NCBI RefSeq assembly: GCF_001039355.2
Contig: NW_019776055.1
Coordinates: forward strand, 1 to 62,000
DNA length: 62,000 nucleotides
Source of the DNA: Lingula anatina
Taxonomy: Eukaryota > Brachiopoda > Lingulata > Lingulida > Lingulidae
Direction of reading: 5' to 3'
Part shown: positions 23,432 to 36,100 of the stretch, piece by piece
How the letters are laid out: each line of letters starts with the position of its first letter
Position numbering within the stretch: position 1 is the first letter of the stretch
Made by a program: the position numbers and the translations under genes
Notes under the pieces: model-generated
The model's input: only the letters and a program-made list of their open reading frames with translations
Database searches by the model: none
Told to the model about the DNA's origin: nothing

Positions 23432-23449
23432 GACAACTAGTCATGAGCC

Positions 23450-25880
23450 CGCATAAAGGTAATATGTGTATGTTCCAGAAAAGTCTTCTTTAATGAATTG
23501 GTGAATGTGTTTCCAGAGAAAAATAAATGTAGCTATCAGAATACAGTGTGCTTACTAAGGTCAATTCTTATGTGCAATTCTTCAAGGGTAAGAGTAAAGC
23601 ACATTACGAAAATACCCAAAATGGTGGTCTAATAAAAACCACACCCCAACCATTATTAATACATTGATCAGATATTCGGACCAGTGACTCCTGATTCGGA
23701 CCAGTAGATTCTAGGTAACTAAAATGGCGGTACGAATGGCCGGTATGCTGAAAAGTTCAAACTGATACATGTATATCTTAAAAAACAGTTATTTTTTATT
23801 TAGATGTCAAATAACGGTAGTCAAACACGACGTTTCTGTTGATCAGGACACGCCTGACGGATATGTCAGAGCTTCAAACATCTCTGCAAGAAATAGTATC
23901 TTTCAGTTGGCCAACAAGGCAATCTCATATATCTAAATCAAATGCTCTTTAGTCATTAGTTATACTAATGATAAATAAAAATGTACTATTAGGTCTACAA
24001 AATATACCATAAAGGATGATTCTGGAGAGGTGAGAGATAAGAAAAAGGTGCAAATATAGTATAAACCTTCCTTAACACAGGGATTAATCATATGATTATT
24101 TTTTCATACATGTGCCTGTGAGTGTGGTTTTAAATTGAGAAAAACGTGTTTTTTAGCTATGGCTGCGCACGAAAATGGCTTAAATTTTCTGTACAGTGCG
24201 CACCATCACGTTGATCTTTAATCTTGGTGTACTCTCACGTGGATATGTATTGGCGACCACGTCACGTCTCACCTTAAATGGACTACAAGCTTTAGTTTAC
24301 TGTTTTACCTTGGAGAGTTGAAAGGCGTAATTTGTCTGTGACCTCAACTGGCATCGAATGCCCTTTGAACCTAACCGTAAAAGGATTTATATATCCTTCA
24401 AATACTTATAATCCTGTGATCGGCATAGTAATGTAGTTATAGTAGGTTGAATATTGCTTGCGTTGAAGTAGCAACACCTTATGTTTGTTTCTTTTTTTTC
24501 AACCATACATAAATAAGATAGTAAATGGAATAGATCAGATGAAATTAAATAAAAAAAGATAAGCAGAACAACAACAGAATTGCTTTCATATGTGGATTGT
24601 GCAATTGTCACTTTCCCCGATTAAAAAAATTAGTCGTTTGCGTACGTACCGGTATGACTTCGATATTTGGGCAGTCCATTAAAACATTTTAGATGCGCAA
24701 TGCAGACACCTATCAATCTATCCATATATCTATATTTAGCTGTTCTAATTTTGTCCATTATCGAGATCAGTCAATGGAAACCACGTTTTTTCCATTTTCC
24801 GTGGCCTCCCTTGTCAAATGCAAGGACATTCCGCTTATGGCACAACTCATGATGCATCAGCACTATTGTGCTGAAGATGCCATTTAAAATGCACGCGTGT
24901 GTCACGGCTGAATGAAAAAGATGTCACCCTGTATCCAGTTTCGAAAGCTTAATCCTTTCACCGTTTTAAAGAAATGCCGGAGGTACCGTAGGGTTTTACT
25001 AAGTGTGTGTTGTGAAGGGGGTGCATAAGGAAAATGGTGGACCAGGGTAATAACCGCTGTTCTCTTTCGTTTCCGTTTTTATTTTATTTTATTATTTTTT
25101 TTTTCGGGGGGGGGGCAGAGGAGGGCGGGGGGGGGGGGGTTGCAAAAGGAGACTAGGGGGGATATACTTCCGAAACAATAGGAGGGGGGTCACATGGTTC
25201 ACTGCCTCGCCTTGACTCCGCAATCGTAGAAGGAAGATTTTTTTATCATAGAAACGTCTCCTTATTTATTTTTATTTCTATTTTTGTATTTTTATTTTTG
25301 TATTTTATTTGTCTATATTGTAACTGACGGGTGTGCATTTTGAGATAATAATAATGAATGAAGGCACATTTTACAACGATCACATACTGGTACATGTATC
25401 ATGAGCCTGTTTGTTTGGAAGTCATGTCGCTATACGCCATTAACAGCGTTGTTAAATTTTTCAAATATTTACATTATAGTTATGTTCCAATGACACGTGA
25501 AACACAATAGTAGCAGACTAACAGGTTAATAAAACCATTGTGATTATTTGACAATATGTAAGAAATTCAAATAAAAAGCAATATTTATATATGAGGGAAA
25601 ATGATACTTAAAATCCATATTCTATAGCAGCAACAAGATTCTCGTTTGTGTTTGGGTGGTGGTGTCCCATCACAAGATCAAATGTTGTACTTTGGTTTAG
25701 TCCTAAACATTCAAAATGTTTATTTGTTTGCACGCAAATTAATTATGTGTTCATACTACAAGTATATTCAAGAGCCTAGAAGTATCATTTACCTAGCGCA
25801 CTGCCAATTAAAAGTAAAGGCTCCCGATACGCTGGTGCGAAATAACACGCATAGCGAATTTTCAGGCAAAATAGACATTT
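23450..25880. other. Gene-poor stretch with G-rich and T-rich runs
   Basis: No gene could be supported. G-runs lie near 25107-25139 next to T-runs. The sequence near 25300-25365 (T-rich, then 'ttgtaactgacggg' and an AATAATAATGAATGAA end) resembles a LINE 3' end but is too short to call. Confidence 0.4.
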
Positions 25881-25882
25881 TT

Positions 25883-26310
25883 ACCTCCGCCAAGGAGGTT
25901 ATGTTTTTTCCCCTGTTTGTTTGTTTGTTTGTTTGTCATCAAAATAACTCAAAAAGTCATGGATGAATTTCAATGGAATTTTCAGGGTAGGTCAGAAATG
26001 GGTTAACTTAGAAGTGATAAGTTTTTGGTGGTGATCTGGATCCATAATCAATCAATAATCAATAATCTAAAATCAAAAAACTAAGTTATGGACCGATTTT
26101 GATGGAATTTTCAGGAACTGTCAGAAGTGGGCCAAGGAAAAGATGATAAGTTTTTGGTGGTGATCAGGATCAATAATCAATCAATAATCAATCAATAATC
26201 AAAAATAAAAAACTAAATCATTATAGAATGAAAATTTAGGGGGTGAAACGGCATTGGGTGGAGACTTTGCTGCCTTGGCAGAGGTTTGCGCTTTCGGAGT
26301 GCTTTTCTAG
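25883..26310. repeat. Widespread 'cctccgccaagg' interspersed repeat, MITE-like
   Basis: The left end ACCTCCGCCAAGGAGGTTAT is followed by a (TTTG)n patch. The right end CCTTGGCAGAGGTTTGCGCT is followed by 'ttcggagtgcttttctag'. Inside are two tandem units of about 125 bp, each with 'tggaattttcagg' and 'gataagtttttggtggtgat'. From general knowledge, a repeat with these ends and this interior is found in many marine invertebrates and other eukaryotes. It has no known protein. Confidence 0.75.
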
Positions 26311-26875
26311 TTTAGAGTAATGGATCACCACGCTACATGTATAAGATTCCAAGCTGGAAATAGTATACGCTGCAGAACATGGATTCTAAGATTTTATTTT
26401 CTGTCGATTTTAAATCCGTAATCAAGACAAATAATGAGCAAATGCGTACAGAAAACAGGTACATGTGAAAAGGTGAAATTAAGTTCTATATGTTGTAGTT
26501 TTTGAACGTTATTACCTTTAAGTATAATGTTACAAGCGATGAAGTTTAGCCTGTGTTTCGTCTACATGTAAATAAAAAAACACAGGCTTCGTGTGGGGGG
26601 CTACACCTTTAGATGTACCTGGTAGGCTACTTGCATATATTTAACCTTAGTTGATCAGAATAGTGGTGTTAGTAGGTTAATTGGGAGATCCAACTACGTA
26701 TATAGTCTGTTTAAGTATATGATTGGCATAAAGCCTACCATGATGTGGGAGACGCGTATTGGCTTCAATTTGATAAATTAGATGCTGCGACCCACCGATT
26801 CATTTTAGACAAACACCAATTAATTTTGAACTGTTACCTGTAGCATAAAAATGTAAGAAACAAACAAACAAAAAG

Positions 26876-26895
26876 CACACACGCACGCACACACA

Positions 26896-26932
<37 letters not shown>
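26876..26932. repeat. (CA)n microsatellite
   Basis: CA run flanked by A-rich DNA. Overlapping Cys/Val-rich minus-strand frames are artefacts. Confidence 0.95.
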
Positions 26933-26937
<5 letters not shown>

Positions 26938-26944
26938 AAACAAA

Positions 26945-27160
26945 AAAAACAATCCACATCTGTTCCAGTTTTGTTCTCCTTCGAAATACCTGTAGAAGTC
27001 ATCTCTGGAGAGAAGTTTAATCAAATATGGTGCTTGGTCGTCCTTGATGCGGATGCTGGCACGCCGTTTCACCAGCAGGCTTCTTTTTATGGCCCTGCAC
27101 GCCTGAACTTGACGTGTGACGTTTAGGCGTTTCTTCTTGTCTTGTCAAATAAACCTACTA
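26945..27160 (-). other. Coding-like minus-strand patch, unrecognised
   Basis: About 60-70 codons of unusual, non-repetitive composition, including QDKKKRLNVTRQVQACRAIK and then RIKDDQAPYLIKLLSRDDF, run into a (CA)n tract. A second patch in the same frame (27384-27180, with VVLYQIITSKQDHQKCPHCA) lies upstream, separated by two stops. No family is recognised; it may be an old mobile-element ORF or an exon fragment. The 'aaataaacctactactac' end on the plus strand at about 27148-27165 alternatively suggests a retroelement tail in the other orientation. Confidence 0.2.
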
Positions 27161-27489
27161 CTACAAACTTCCAGTTAATTTTCACTAACATTTCCTCTTT
27201 TCTTATCGGACGAGTGGCTGAAGGCGCACAATTTATAGAAACTGGCACTTGGTGAGAAATTTTTCAGTCTCTTTGAGGCAACAGGTGCACAGTGGGGACA
27301 TTTTTGGTGGTCTTGTTTTGAGGTGATGATCTGATACAGTACCACTCTGAGAGCCTCCGTGATCGCGGCCGGCACGTTTCTCACACCGGGTTATCCTTCT
27401 TATCAAGATCTTTTTTGAAAACTTTCTCCTGTCTGTTCTCCAGTAGATGAAATTCACAGAAACAAATAAATAAATACAGTAAGAAAAAA

Positions 27490-27492
27490 AAA

Positions 27493-27524
<32 letters not shown>

Positions 27525-27537
27525 CAGGCAGACAGAC

Positions 27538-27583
<46 letters not shown>
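27490..27583. repeat. (GAAA)n microsatellite with (GACA) interruption
   Basis: Tetranucleotide repeat, directly visible. Confidence 0.97.
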
Positions 27584-28993
27584 TATAAAAATGCATTTAG
27601 GATAAAAACTTTATGGCTTGAACAAAAAGAAAAATAAATTAATATGCGACGTGCCCGTGCAAAGATGAAAAGTGCAGACCATTACAAACGCAAATGCACC
27701 CAACCTATCCCTGAGGGCCAGAGGGTCCGACACGATTGGTCAGCAACAATAAGTGGTAAGACCTTTATATCACAGTGAGTTTCAGAATCTTTGCTTGGAT
27801 GGACCTCTTTGTGAAAGTGGCGTAATTGATAGGACGTCAAATGTCTGGCGTTAGCGGAGAGACAAGACCCGTTTGTGTTAAAACATCAAAAACCTGTGGA
27901 AATAGTTGACCGCGTAGTGACCTAGAGCCAAATATATTTGAGAGACATTTTGAGGTACGATATATGTCAGACACATGTCCAAATTTTACCTTTCCTATGA
28001 CTGTTTCAGCGCAAGTATCATCTGTTTAATAAAATACGTCGAACGAAATCTAAGCGAGGGAAGGACATGTTTTTTCTTTAGTTTCTTTTGAATGATCAAC
28101 ATTTTCATGCCCCTCGCTAAGGTTGCACTCATACATATATTGTTAAAATTTCTCATTGAAAAAGTTCCAAGGCGGGAAGAGGGGGGGGGGGGGGGTAGTA
28201 CAACGTATTACTTGACAAGTAATCACAAAACCAATGATACCAGGTAAAATGAGCGATGAAATACATGTATGAACAATTACACTCTCTTCACAAAACTAAC
28301 TTACCCACTTTTGAAAGAATAAACAAAAACTTTCCACCGAAAATGGAAAGACATTTCTCTTAAGAGAACTTTGTGCGTTTACTGGGGTATGTCGAAAGTT
28401 GATGTTAACACATTCGCAAATGTTTCGTTAAACTTTAATTGGTGGTTCCAAAAATGTAATCATTATTCAAAGAATAATAGACTAAGACTCACTTAGGTTT
28501 AATCAGGTGACACCAACAACTTTTGTTCACATCCTGCCCATGAAGTGTCTATATAGTAGCTATTTACCAGGTGTAAATAAATTTCAAAATACTAGGATGA
28601 CACTTGGACGTGATTAAATTCTTAATGGTACAGTACTGCCTTTGGGTGCCTCCGCTTTTCTACTCTAATACCTGCTTTCTTAAACATAAAATTTGATTAT
28701 CTCTATAAATTATCGAAAATTCCACAAATTTAAAGTTGATCACTGGAAGGTACCCATAGGAATAAAAATCCCCAAATATACTGTAACTAGAAGGAAGAAC
28801 ATGGAATTATAATAAATTTTTATAATTTTAAATCGTAGATGCAATACTCTTTTGGAATATTCCATCATTTTGACGAAGAGTGTAAATATCCATATATTTC
28901 CATGCATGAACGCGACAACATAATTGCAAGTTAATACAGGACAAGATTTCCACCCAAATAATTAACGAGGACATGTCTTTAATACAAAACACG

Positions 28994-29019
28994 AAAAAAA
29001 AAAAAAAAAAAAAAAAAAA
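28994..29019. repeat. Poly-A tract
   Basis: About 26 consecutive A. Confidence 0.97.
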
Positions 29020-29125
29020 CAGCACCCCCGAAAGCTGATGAAAAATCGGCAGTAGTTTTATTCGTCTTTGTGAATTAGAAAATCTGTTATCAATGTTGAC
29101 ATGAGATAACTCTTGTCACTTAACA

Positions 29126-29190
29126 GCCGTCGGCGTAGCTCAGGCGATATTGTCTGAGCCTAACCTGGGAATTATTTATTACAATAAAAT
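29126..29190 (+). repeat. Possible truncated tRNA-derived SINE head
   Basis: 'ggcgtagctcaggcgatat' resembles a tRNA 5' half with an A-box (TAGCTCAGGCG). The rest of a tRNA fold and a B-box are absent and AT-rich DNA follows. This is a weak call. Confidence 0.2.
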
Positions 29191-30264
29191 ATTTTCATAT
29201 AATAGACTGGAGAAGTGCCTGACCGTTTGACACCTAGTTTTTTGTTATATTAGCGCTCATTAAAACATCCAATAAAAGAGGTCACAATAACAGTATGGCC
29301 CTTTAATCTTGTTGACATGTTCGTGTCGTTAAACAATATCTAATAGAAGTTGCGCGGGCAGAATGTTAATGTTTCATCGTGTCCTGACTTTAACATTGTT
29401 TTGCGATTGCAATTAATACCCATCCACCTGCGCACGCGTGTAGTGTTGCCATGCGAACTGCTGAACCAACGTAAAAAGCTGATACCCTTGTCCAAGACCC
29501 ACTTTGGTCTCTAGCGACTGGAGTGAGCAGCATTATTTTACCGTTTTCCATGTTATAAATGATAAGAAAAAACATTAGCAAGCAAAAGAAAGGAACTTCA
29601 CAATGCGTTTGCCACTGTAAGTACTGGTTTTAACTTCTTTGCTTTTGTTTTCTGTTTTTATCGCCACTCGAAGACGGTGTTATCATAATTGTAACCATTT
29701 CTCATTTCATCCTGAAGATCTTTTTGTCATAAACTGGAGGGTGAAAAAAGAAACGGTTGAATTCATGAAAAGCGAATCAGTTTTTGTTTATCATTTTCGA
29801 TATTTTTTCAATTACGTAGCAATTGAAGGTTATATTATTCCAGTTTATTCAAACCTAGGATTACATATTATTGCGACATGTTGAATCCTTGTTCAAACAA
29901 AGTGCGTCTTTGTTTTAGCGCTTTCACATTAGCGGGTCGTTCACCGGAATAACTGGCTAACACCCAGGCGACATCACCTTTGATTTGTAGTTATGCAACG
30001 ATGGTCTGCTGTCCCTTTATATTACACCCAGTTGCTTGTCGTACAAAGAAATGTCTTTTCCCCAACAACACGACACACGTGTAAGGTCAGTTGACAACTT
30101 AAAGTGGCGTTTGACGCGTGACTGATGAATTTGCAGACTTCAGTTGTGCTAGAGACTTTTTAGTGGGTTTTCACTTACGCGTATACCAATGGCAAAGTTT
30201 TGCTACATACCTATACTTACCATATATTTATCATTATACTACACAGTATTGAGCTATATATATA

Positions 30265-30345
30265 GAATCAGAATCAGAAGTTTATTGACAATCGCCCTAC
30301 ATCCGGGCATGATCAAATACAAATACAAGAAGTAATCCGCAGAGT
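30265..30345 (-). mobile_element. 3'-terminal relic of a non-LTR retroelement, minus orientation
   Basis: Read on the minus strand, it ends in 'gtcaataaacttctgattct' followed by another 'gattct' unit: AATAAA plus a short hexamer tail, typical of CR1/L2-type LINE or LINE-dependent SINE 3' ends. Only the tail region is recognisable. Confidence 0.45.
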
Positions 30346-31490
30346 GATTACCATATACAGTTTGATATACATTATTTAATGTCTAGACTAAAGCAGGGAA
30401 AGTACATGTACTACTCAATAAAGATCAATATAGGGATAATTAAAAAAAAAAAAAAACTAATTCAACTAGAATAGGCTACACTAAACCTTATATTAAACTA
30501 ACTATTATTTAGGGGGATATGAAAACTGCATCGTCAGTTAATCTAGGTTTTATTCAGCATGGAATTTATTATACTATACAGCGTCAAGCTTCATAAGAAC
30601 CATGCCCTATTGAGCGCATTTATTTGATGACCTGGATCATTAATCACATATCTTGTACATGTAGCCTAAGACCTTGAAAGATCGTGTTGTGACAAGAAGT
30701 AACGCACCCTTGCCAAAAGCTATTCGTGATGAAGAAATATTTGTGTAAACTGGTGCTTCTTCAATCATGTAAGTCAGGACCAAAACAATGTCAACATTAC
30801 TTTTTATAATACCCGCAGAAAAATTACATTGCTACTTTCACACAGGAAGACATCCCTTGGGTCTCTCAAGGCCGTTGGAGGCCCAATAAGGCTTAGTGAC
30901 TGCCCAGGTCGTTGACAGGTGGTTCACAGGACGTTAAAACATGGTGGTCGATTTTTAAAAATGCGTTTTATTGTGTACATGTTAAACCAACCTAACTAAG
31001 ATTACCGAGGGGTTGACTGATCAAAAGTGACACGTACAAAACACAATTCCATTTACTCCATTGAACGTCCTGGTCATTTTTGGTATCTTATATGTGGCAG
31101 GCCTACAAAAGTCCCTGAATCTACAGTTTGTCGTATTGAAGCTTTTGACATTTTTTTAAATCGTAAGCCAGTAGGCCGTAGCAATATCTGCACAGTTCCC
31201 AACCGGCATTTCTCGGTAGATTAGTGGTGATCGTAGTACGATGTTATGGGTGGACCTAGCCTGTTATTGGTCTTTTTGGTCCCCTTTCCCTTACCCCTAT
31301 GGTGGTTTTAGGAGGCATAACAGTATTTAATATGTTTAAAACCTAGTCACTTTAATTTGTATGTATTTGAAACAGCGTGTCTCCTTATTTGGGCCACATG
31401 GGTGCTAAAAACACAAAGCATCAATCAGTCAGGAAGGTTACGGCAATTACACTGAGGTAGACAGGTCTCCGTAAAATCACTTTTCAACGA

Positions 31491-31491
<1 letters not shown>

Positions 31492-31528
<37 letters not shown>
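31492..31528. repeat. Poly-A tract
   Basis: About 37 consecutive A. Confidence 0.97.
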
Positions 31529-31532
<4 letters not shown>

Positions 31533-32019
31533 GAACTGACAGTATGGTCCAATGGGAAAAATGACATGGCGCTCGTATATAATGAAATCATACTCGCCGT
31601 AGGCCGTAGCCACTTACGATGAAAAGAAAGTCGCATATAAAAACCGAATACGTTTCCATCGTAAAGTGCCCTTGGCAAGTGTAACCTAGGGTCAAGTAAC
31701 TGCTTTGCGTGTAGATGGAAATTACAAGTGACAGAAGTCAATAAGATATATAGAAAATTCAACCACGCAGGCGTTCGTCTTACAAATTAGCTGAGCAGTT
31801 TCTTTTTCTGAAACCATCTACCTTCCTCGGTGTTCGCGACGTTTTCAAGTACATAAAGGACTCAAATTCTCATAAGAATATCAAATTGTTTTTGATATGT
31901 GTTCTTTTTTCCGTTTTCTCTATTTCTTTTATAAGCCGTAAAAAATAGTGGCATTTGAGCTTATATCCATAAAGTTCCTTAATTCACTCTGTAACATACA
32001 AGAAAACTTTGAAATGACG

Positions 32020-32046
32020 CAAAAAAAAAAAAAAAAAAAAAAAAAA
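32020..32046. repeat. Poly-A tract
   Basis: About 27 consecutive A. Confidence 0.97.
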
Positions 32047-32440
32047 CTAACATGCATTTGCGTCATGCCACGAAGGGTTCACCTTTTTTCAAAATAAACA
32101 ACTTCCGCATTTCCAACAACACAAACAATAACATTCTAGCAATACCCACACCTCTGAAATAGTTTACACACAAGGTGCACGTCAGAGATAATTGTGCCAG
32201 GATCAAGGTTAGGAGTCGTCACTAAATTAGGTAAGTGGCACCTCGGTTTTACGCATGCGTGAACAGCACGCTACCGATTGAGGGTCATTCTAGGTGTGAA
32301 AGTTTCCGTAGTTTTTTTACAGGTCAAAGGAACATTAACTAAAAAAAAACATTTGTAAAATCCTCATTCCTTTTCATGTTAGTTATGGATCATTCGGGCA
32401 CATATCCTTATTTTGTTAAATTTATTTTATTTGTCACTTT

Positions 32441-32850
32441 GGCTTCATTCACATGGAAAGTCTATTTTCTAAATTCTATTTTCTATTCGCGGTATGTCTT
32501 GTGATCACGGTCTGTGCCCTGAATATCCCGCGGCGTAATTACTGGCAGCGCGAGCCAGTTACTTAATACCAAGCTGAAATTAATTCTCGGCTGTGCTCGG
32601 AGGAGATTCTGATACCTTGACGCATGCGCAGTAGGAAGTGATCATGATCCGATGGCAAGCGATGCGGCAACGGAGGATGAGATTTTATAGAATGCGAGCA
32701 CAGCCGAGAATTAATAACAGCTTTGTATACGTAACTGGCTCGCGCTGCCAACAATTACGCCGCGGGATATTCAGGGCACAGACCTTGATCATAAGATACC
32801 GCGAATAGAAAATATATTTTAGAAAATAGACTTTCCATGTGAATGAAGCC
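32441..32850. mobile_element. Foldback element 1 (long inverted repeat)
   Basis: The left arm starts GGCTTCATTCACATGGAAAG and continues through 'attctattttctattcgcgg', 'ggtctgtgccctgaatatcc' and 'ggcagcgcgagccagtta'. The right arm carries the same blocks in reverse complement and ends CTTTCCATGTGAATGAAGCC. A second inner inverted pair is built on 'attaattctcggctgtgctc' and its complement, so nearly the whole 410 bp can fold. There is no coding capacity. Confidence 0.85.
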
Positions 32851-32861
32851 TTTGTTAAATA

Positions 32862-33120
32862 AGGCTTCATTCACATGCAATGTCTATTTTCTAAATTCTA
32901 TTTTCTATTCGCGCTATCTTATTATCACGGTCTGTGCCCTGAATATCCCGCCGCGTAATTACTGGCAGCGCGAGCCAGTTACTTATAGTAACTTATAGTA
33001 ACTGGCTCGCGCTGCCAGTAATTACGCCGCAGGATATTCAGGTCACAGACCATTATCATAAGACATACCGCGAATAGAAAATAGAATTTAGAAAATAGAC
33101 ATTGCATGTGAACGAAGCCT
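32862..33120. mobile_element. Foldback element 2, near-perfect palindrome, same family
   Basis: Two arms of about 125 bp meet at a 'ttacttatagtaacttatag' centre. Arm blocks ('attctattttctattcgcg', 'ggtctgtgccctgaatatcc' and 'ggcagcgcgagccagttac') are shared with element 1, but the inner 'ctcggctgtgctcgg' segment is absent. It starts AGGCTTCATTCACATGCAAT and ends with the complement, ATTGCATGTGAACGAAGCCT. Only 11 bp separate it from element 1. Confidence 0.87.
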
Positions 33121-36100
33121 AAGTTTAGGTTTCTGAAATACATCTCAAATACATTACAATAAAACACACCGATAAGATTTTCGCCATTCCAAGGGAATTC
33201 ACGAACGTCACGTGACAGTAGTAGCGCAGATAAAGTGATACGATTTCAAGGTTATTGTCACGTGCAAGATCAAACTCACATAGCTTGTATCTGTGAAATA
33301 TTTTGTAACATATCATGACGAAAAATAGCGACGGATTGTCCGTATGTTTTCCAGAGTTAATATCTGGATAGATTCATTAAAACTATTAAATTTAGAGATT
33401 AGGTTCAGATAGGTCATTATGTACCAGTAAGTGGTGAAAAGCAGATGGGCACAATTTTACTGCAATATGTAGTTTTCAATGATGGAAAAATGTTAATGAT
33501 TTTTTGGCAGGTATAGGGGGAGAAGGGTGTATTGCAGAATTTGAGGGGCGGACACGTGACCGCTTTGTCATTAACCCTGAAATTAGCTGTCATTATATCT
33601 TACCTGATTTGTCCTTATACATCATACATATACGCAGCCTGTTAGTATCTGTCTTTTATTTCACATGGAATTCTCACGAGATTCGCCGTGTCTCAGAGAC
33701 CTCTCCAACTGCCCGTACCAGCGTGAATTTTTTTAAAACCAAGATTTAACCTTGAAACTGCAACAAGTACTTTATAATAATTGGGAAAAAGGGGATGTCG
33801 CAACAGCCTGTTCCAGTATATAATATGGGGACAGTTCGCAGGAATGCTATGCGGATTTTGCGTGCAGACAAAAAGACCTTTGGATTATATAAAAGCTTTT
33901 CTGTAATACATGTTTTAAATTGGGACCTGTCGGTGGAAGGTCACTTGACCCTTTAGAAAAAAAATCTCAGTGTCATTATAAGTAGGTTGGCCCATCTTTA
34001 AGTATCAATGAAAAAAGTGCCTTGATACATACTTGTTCTTATCAGTGGTTTGAGCATAAGTCGATATGCACAGTGTCAATTAGTGGATCTAGTACATTAA
34101 AATAGGGCGTGGTGGTGCTTGCTACCCCACCCACCTCAGGCTGCTAAGTAATCTCTTTTTTGCTATGAAATTTGGTGGGGATGTTGATCAACAATAACAG
34201 CAACAACAACAACAAAAAGAAACGTTTTATTTTCACGATGACTGTTCAGAGTTGTGATCGATGTAGATTCGATGTTGAATAGATTTAGATACAACGACAT
34301 TGCTTCTTCGTTGATATTTGAACCCAAATATACAATGTGCAATTTTCTTGCATTTTGTACTACTAATACTACCCCTACACCCACTCTTACTGCTATTTCT
34401 ACTACTATTACTACTACTACTACTACTATTACTACTACTACTACTAATAATAATAATACTGTAGTAAGGGTTTATTGTACTATCTTTGCAATACATTAAA
34501 TGTGTGTTAAAATGGAATAAGATTTAAAAGAGAATTAATTACAGTTAACTGCTTTGCCTTCTATCTATTTCAACATCGTAAACTGGCATCATTTTCATGA
34601 CGTGTGTATTTCTGAACAAAAGATAAGTAGTGTGTACATTTCCAGGTGAGTGATTTGATCTGTCTGGCCTTGAACATTGATCGCACTCAGAGTTGTGTGT
34701 CATTCATACCTGTAGCCATGAGCATAATGCGCCAGACAAGGCATGACAGCGCTTGCGCAATACTTCAGATATATACTAGCACCACACGTTTGTTTCGTGA
34801 AATCTGACGTCATTATCACATGATTGCTCAATATTTGCTTGGTGCTTACTCAACATTTGCTCTGTAAATGAGATTTCAACGTTGAATTTAAATTGAAAAA
34901 CGTACAGTAACATAAGTTTGTATTGATGTATCAACGAATTGAAAGTTATCGTTAATTCATTTTTTATAGAGAACACAATTTTAATTTTGATTAATTAATT
35001 TTAAAAAATTGCGCTGTCTTTTATATGATCAACAGTTTATTAACTTTAATTAATTAGACAGCGCAGCTACTGGGAAGCATGTATGAACTTAAGTTTCACC
35101 CTTAATATCTACCATTTGTTTGAAAAAAAATTCCAGAACCTAAACAATAGCTTATTTGCACGCAAGCCGACTTACATAGGTACACCCGTTTTTCATGCAT
35201 TTTTTTAATATTCCGTAATATGTTCCCCCGAATAAATCTAAGGAATACCCTTGGGAGAATTATATCAAGGATGTTACATTTCGTGTATACTGGGATTTGT
35301 CATGAAAAAATAAATAACCTGTCTTTTGCCTGTATTCTAGGCGAAACAAATCGTTTTATGGGTTCTAGGTACATAGATGAACGCACCGTGTGTTTTAAAA
35401 TTCAGTATACATACATGAAGTCTTTCCAATTTTAGCGCCCATGTAACGGTCGAATCTACACGCTAGATATGAGAGACCGAAGTCTAGGCACGAAAGAGTC
35501 TATGACGGTATGAAAGTAATTAGATAACAAACTGTCCATGGAATTATAAATTCAACAATCCATGTATATCTACCAGACAAATGAACTTTTTTTGGAACGA
35601 CAGAGTCTAACAGAGACGTTCTGACGGGACACCTGTGTCCACTTGCTTTCCTAGGCGTTGTCCTGTATCTGTAAGTTACGGCGACTTCCTTATGCAAAGG
35701 CATTGGAAGATATTTTAGCGTAAATCTATTCAATTTTTCTTAGATTCAATTATCATTTCATTTATCCATCTTATTAATTAAAAAAGTAGTCAATTGATTT
35801 GCTTGTTTGTTTTTGACACTTGTAAATGTATTCATTATTAGCGACAGCAAATCAATACACAAACCATGACCATATGAACTATTGAAATCACATTAAGCCA
35901 TGAAGACATAGATACATTTTTTTTGCGGCCATGTTGGAAACAAAATCCTTGGGTGTCACTAGGTACTGGCTTCATATCCAAAAATGCTACGCATTTTAAA
36001 CAATCTGGTCACGGTTCTTGCTTCCATCACAAAAATAATCAGACATGCCTTCCATGGATAACAGCGGGCCTAATAAGGTCCTTTGTAGCCATTCTGGCAC

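Larger units (their letters stand above)
26320..30264. other. Gene-poor repeat-bearing stretch
   Basis: Contains (CA)n at 26876-26932, (GAAA)n at 27490-27583, a G-run near 28180-28194 and an A-run at 28994-29019. A coding-like minus-strand patch at 26945-27160 is listed separately. The rest shows nothing supportable. Confidence 0.45.
30440..32440. other. Gene-poor stretch with two long A-runs
   Basis: Only A-runs (30441-30456, 31492-31528 and 32020-32046) stand out. No gene could be supported. Confidence 0.45.

Noticed and set aside
25250-25365. T-rich tract ending AATAATAATGAATGAA as a LINE 3' end
   Set aside because: Suggestive but with no coding part or defined ends, so not called as a feature.
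32563-33167. Several 60-residue frames across 32.5-33.2 kb
   Set aside because: They fall in the arms of the foldback elements and repeat the same translated palindrome.
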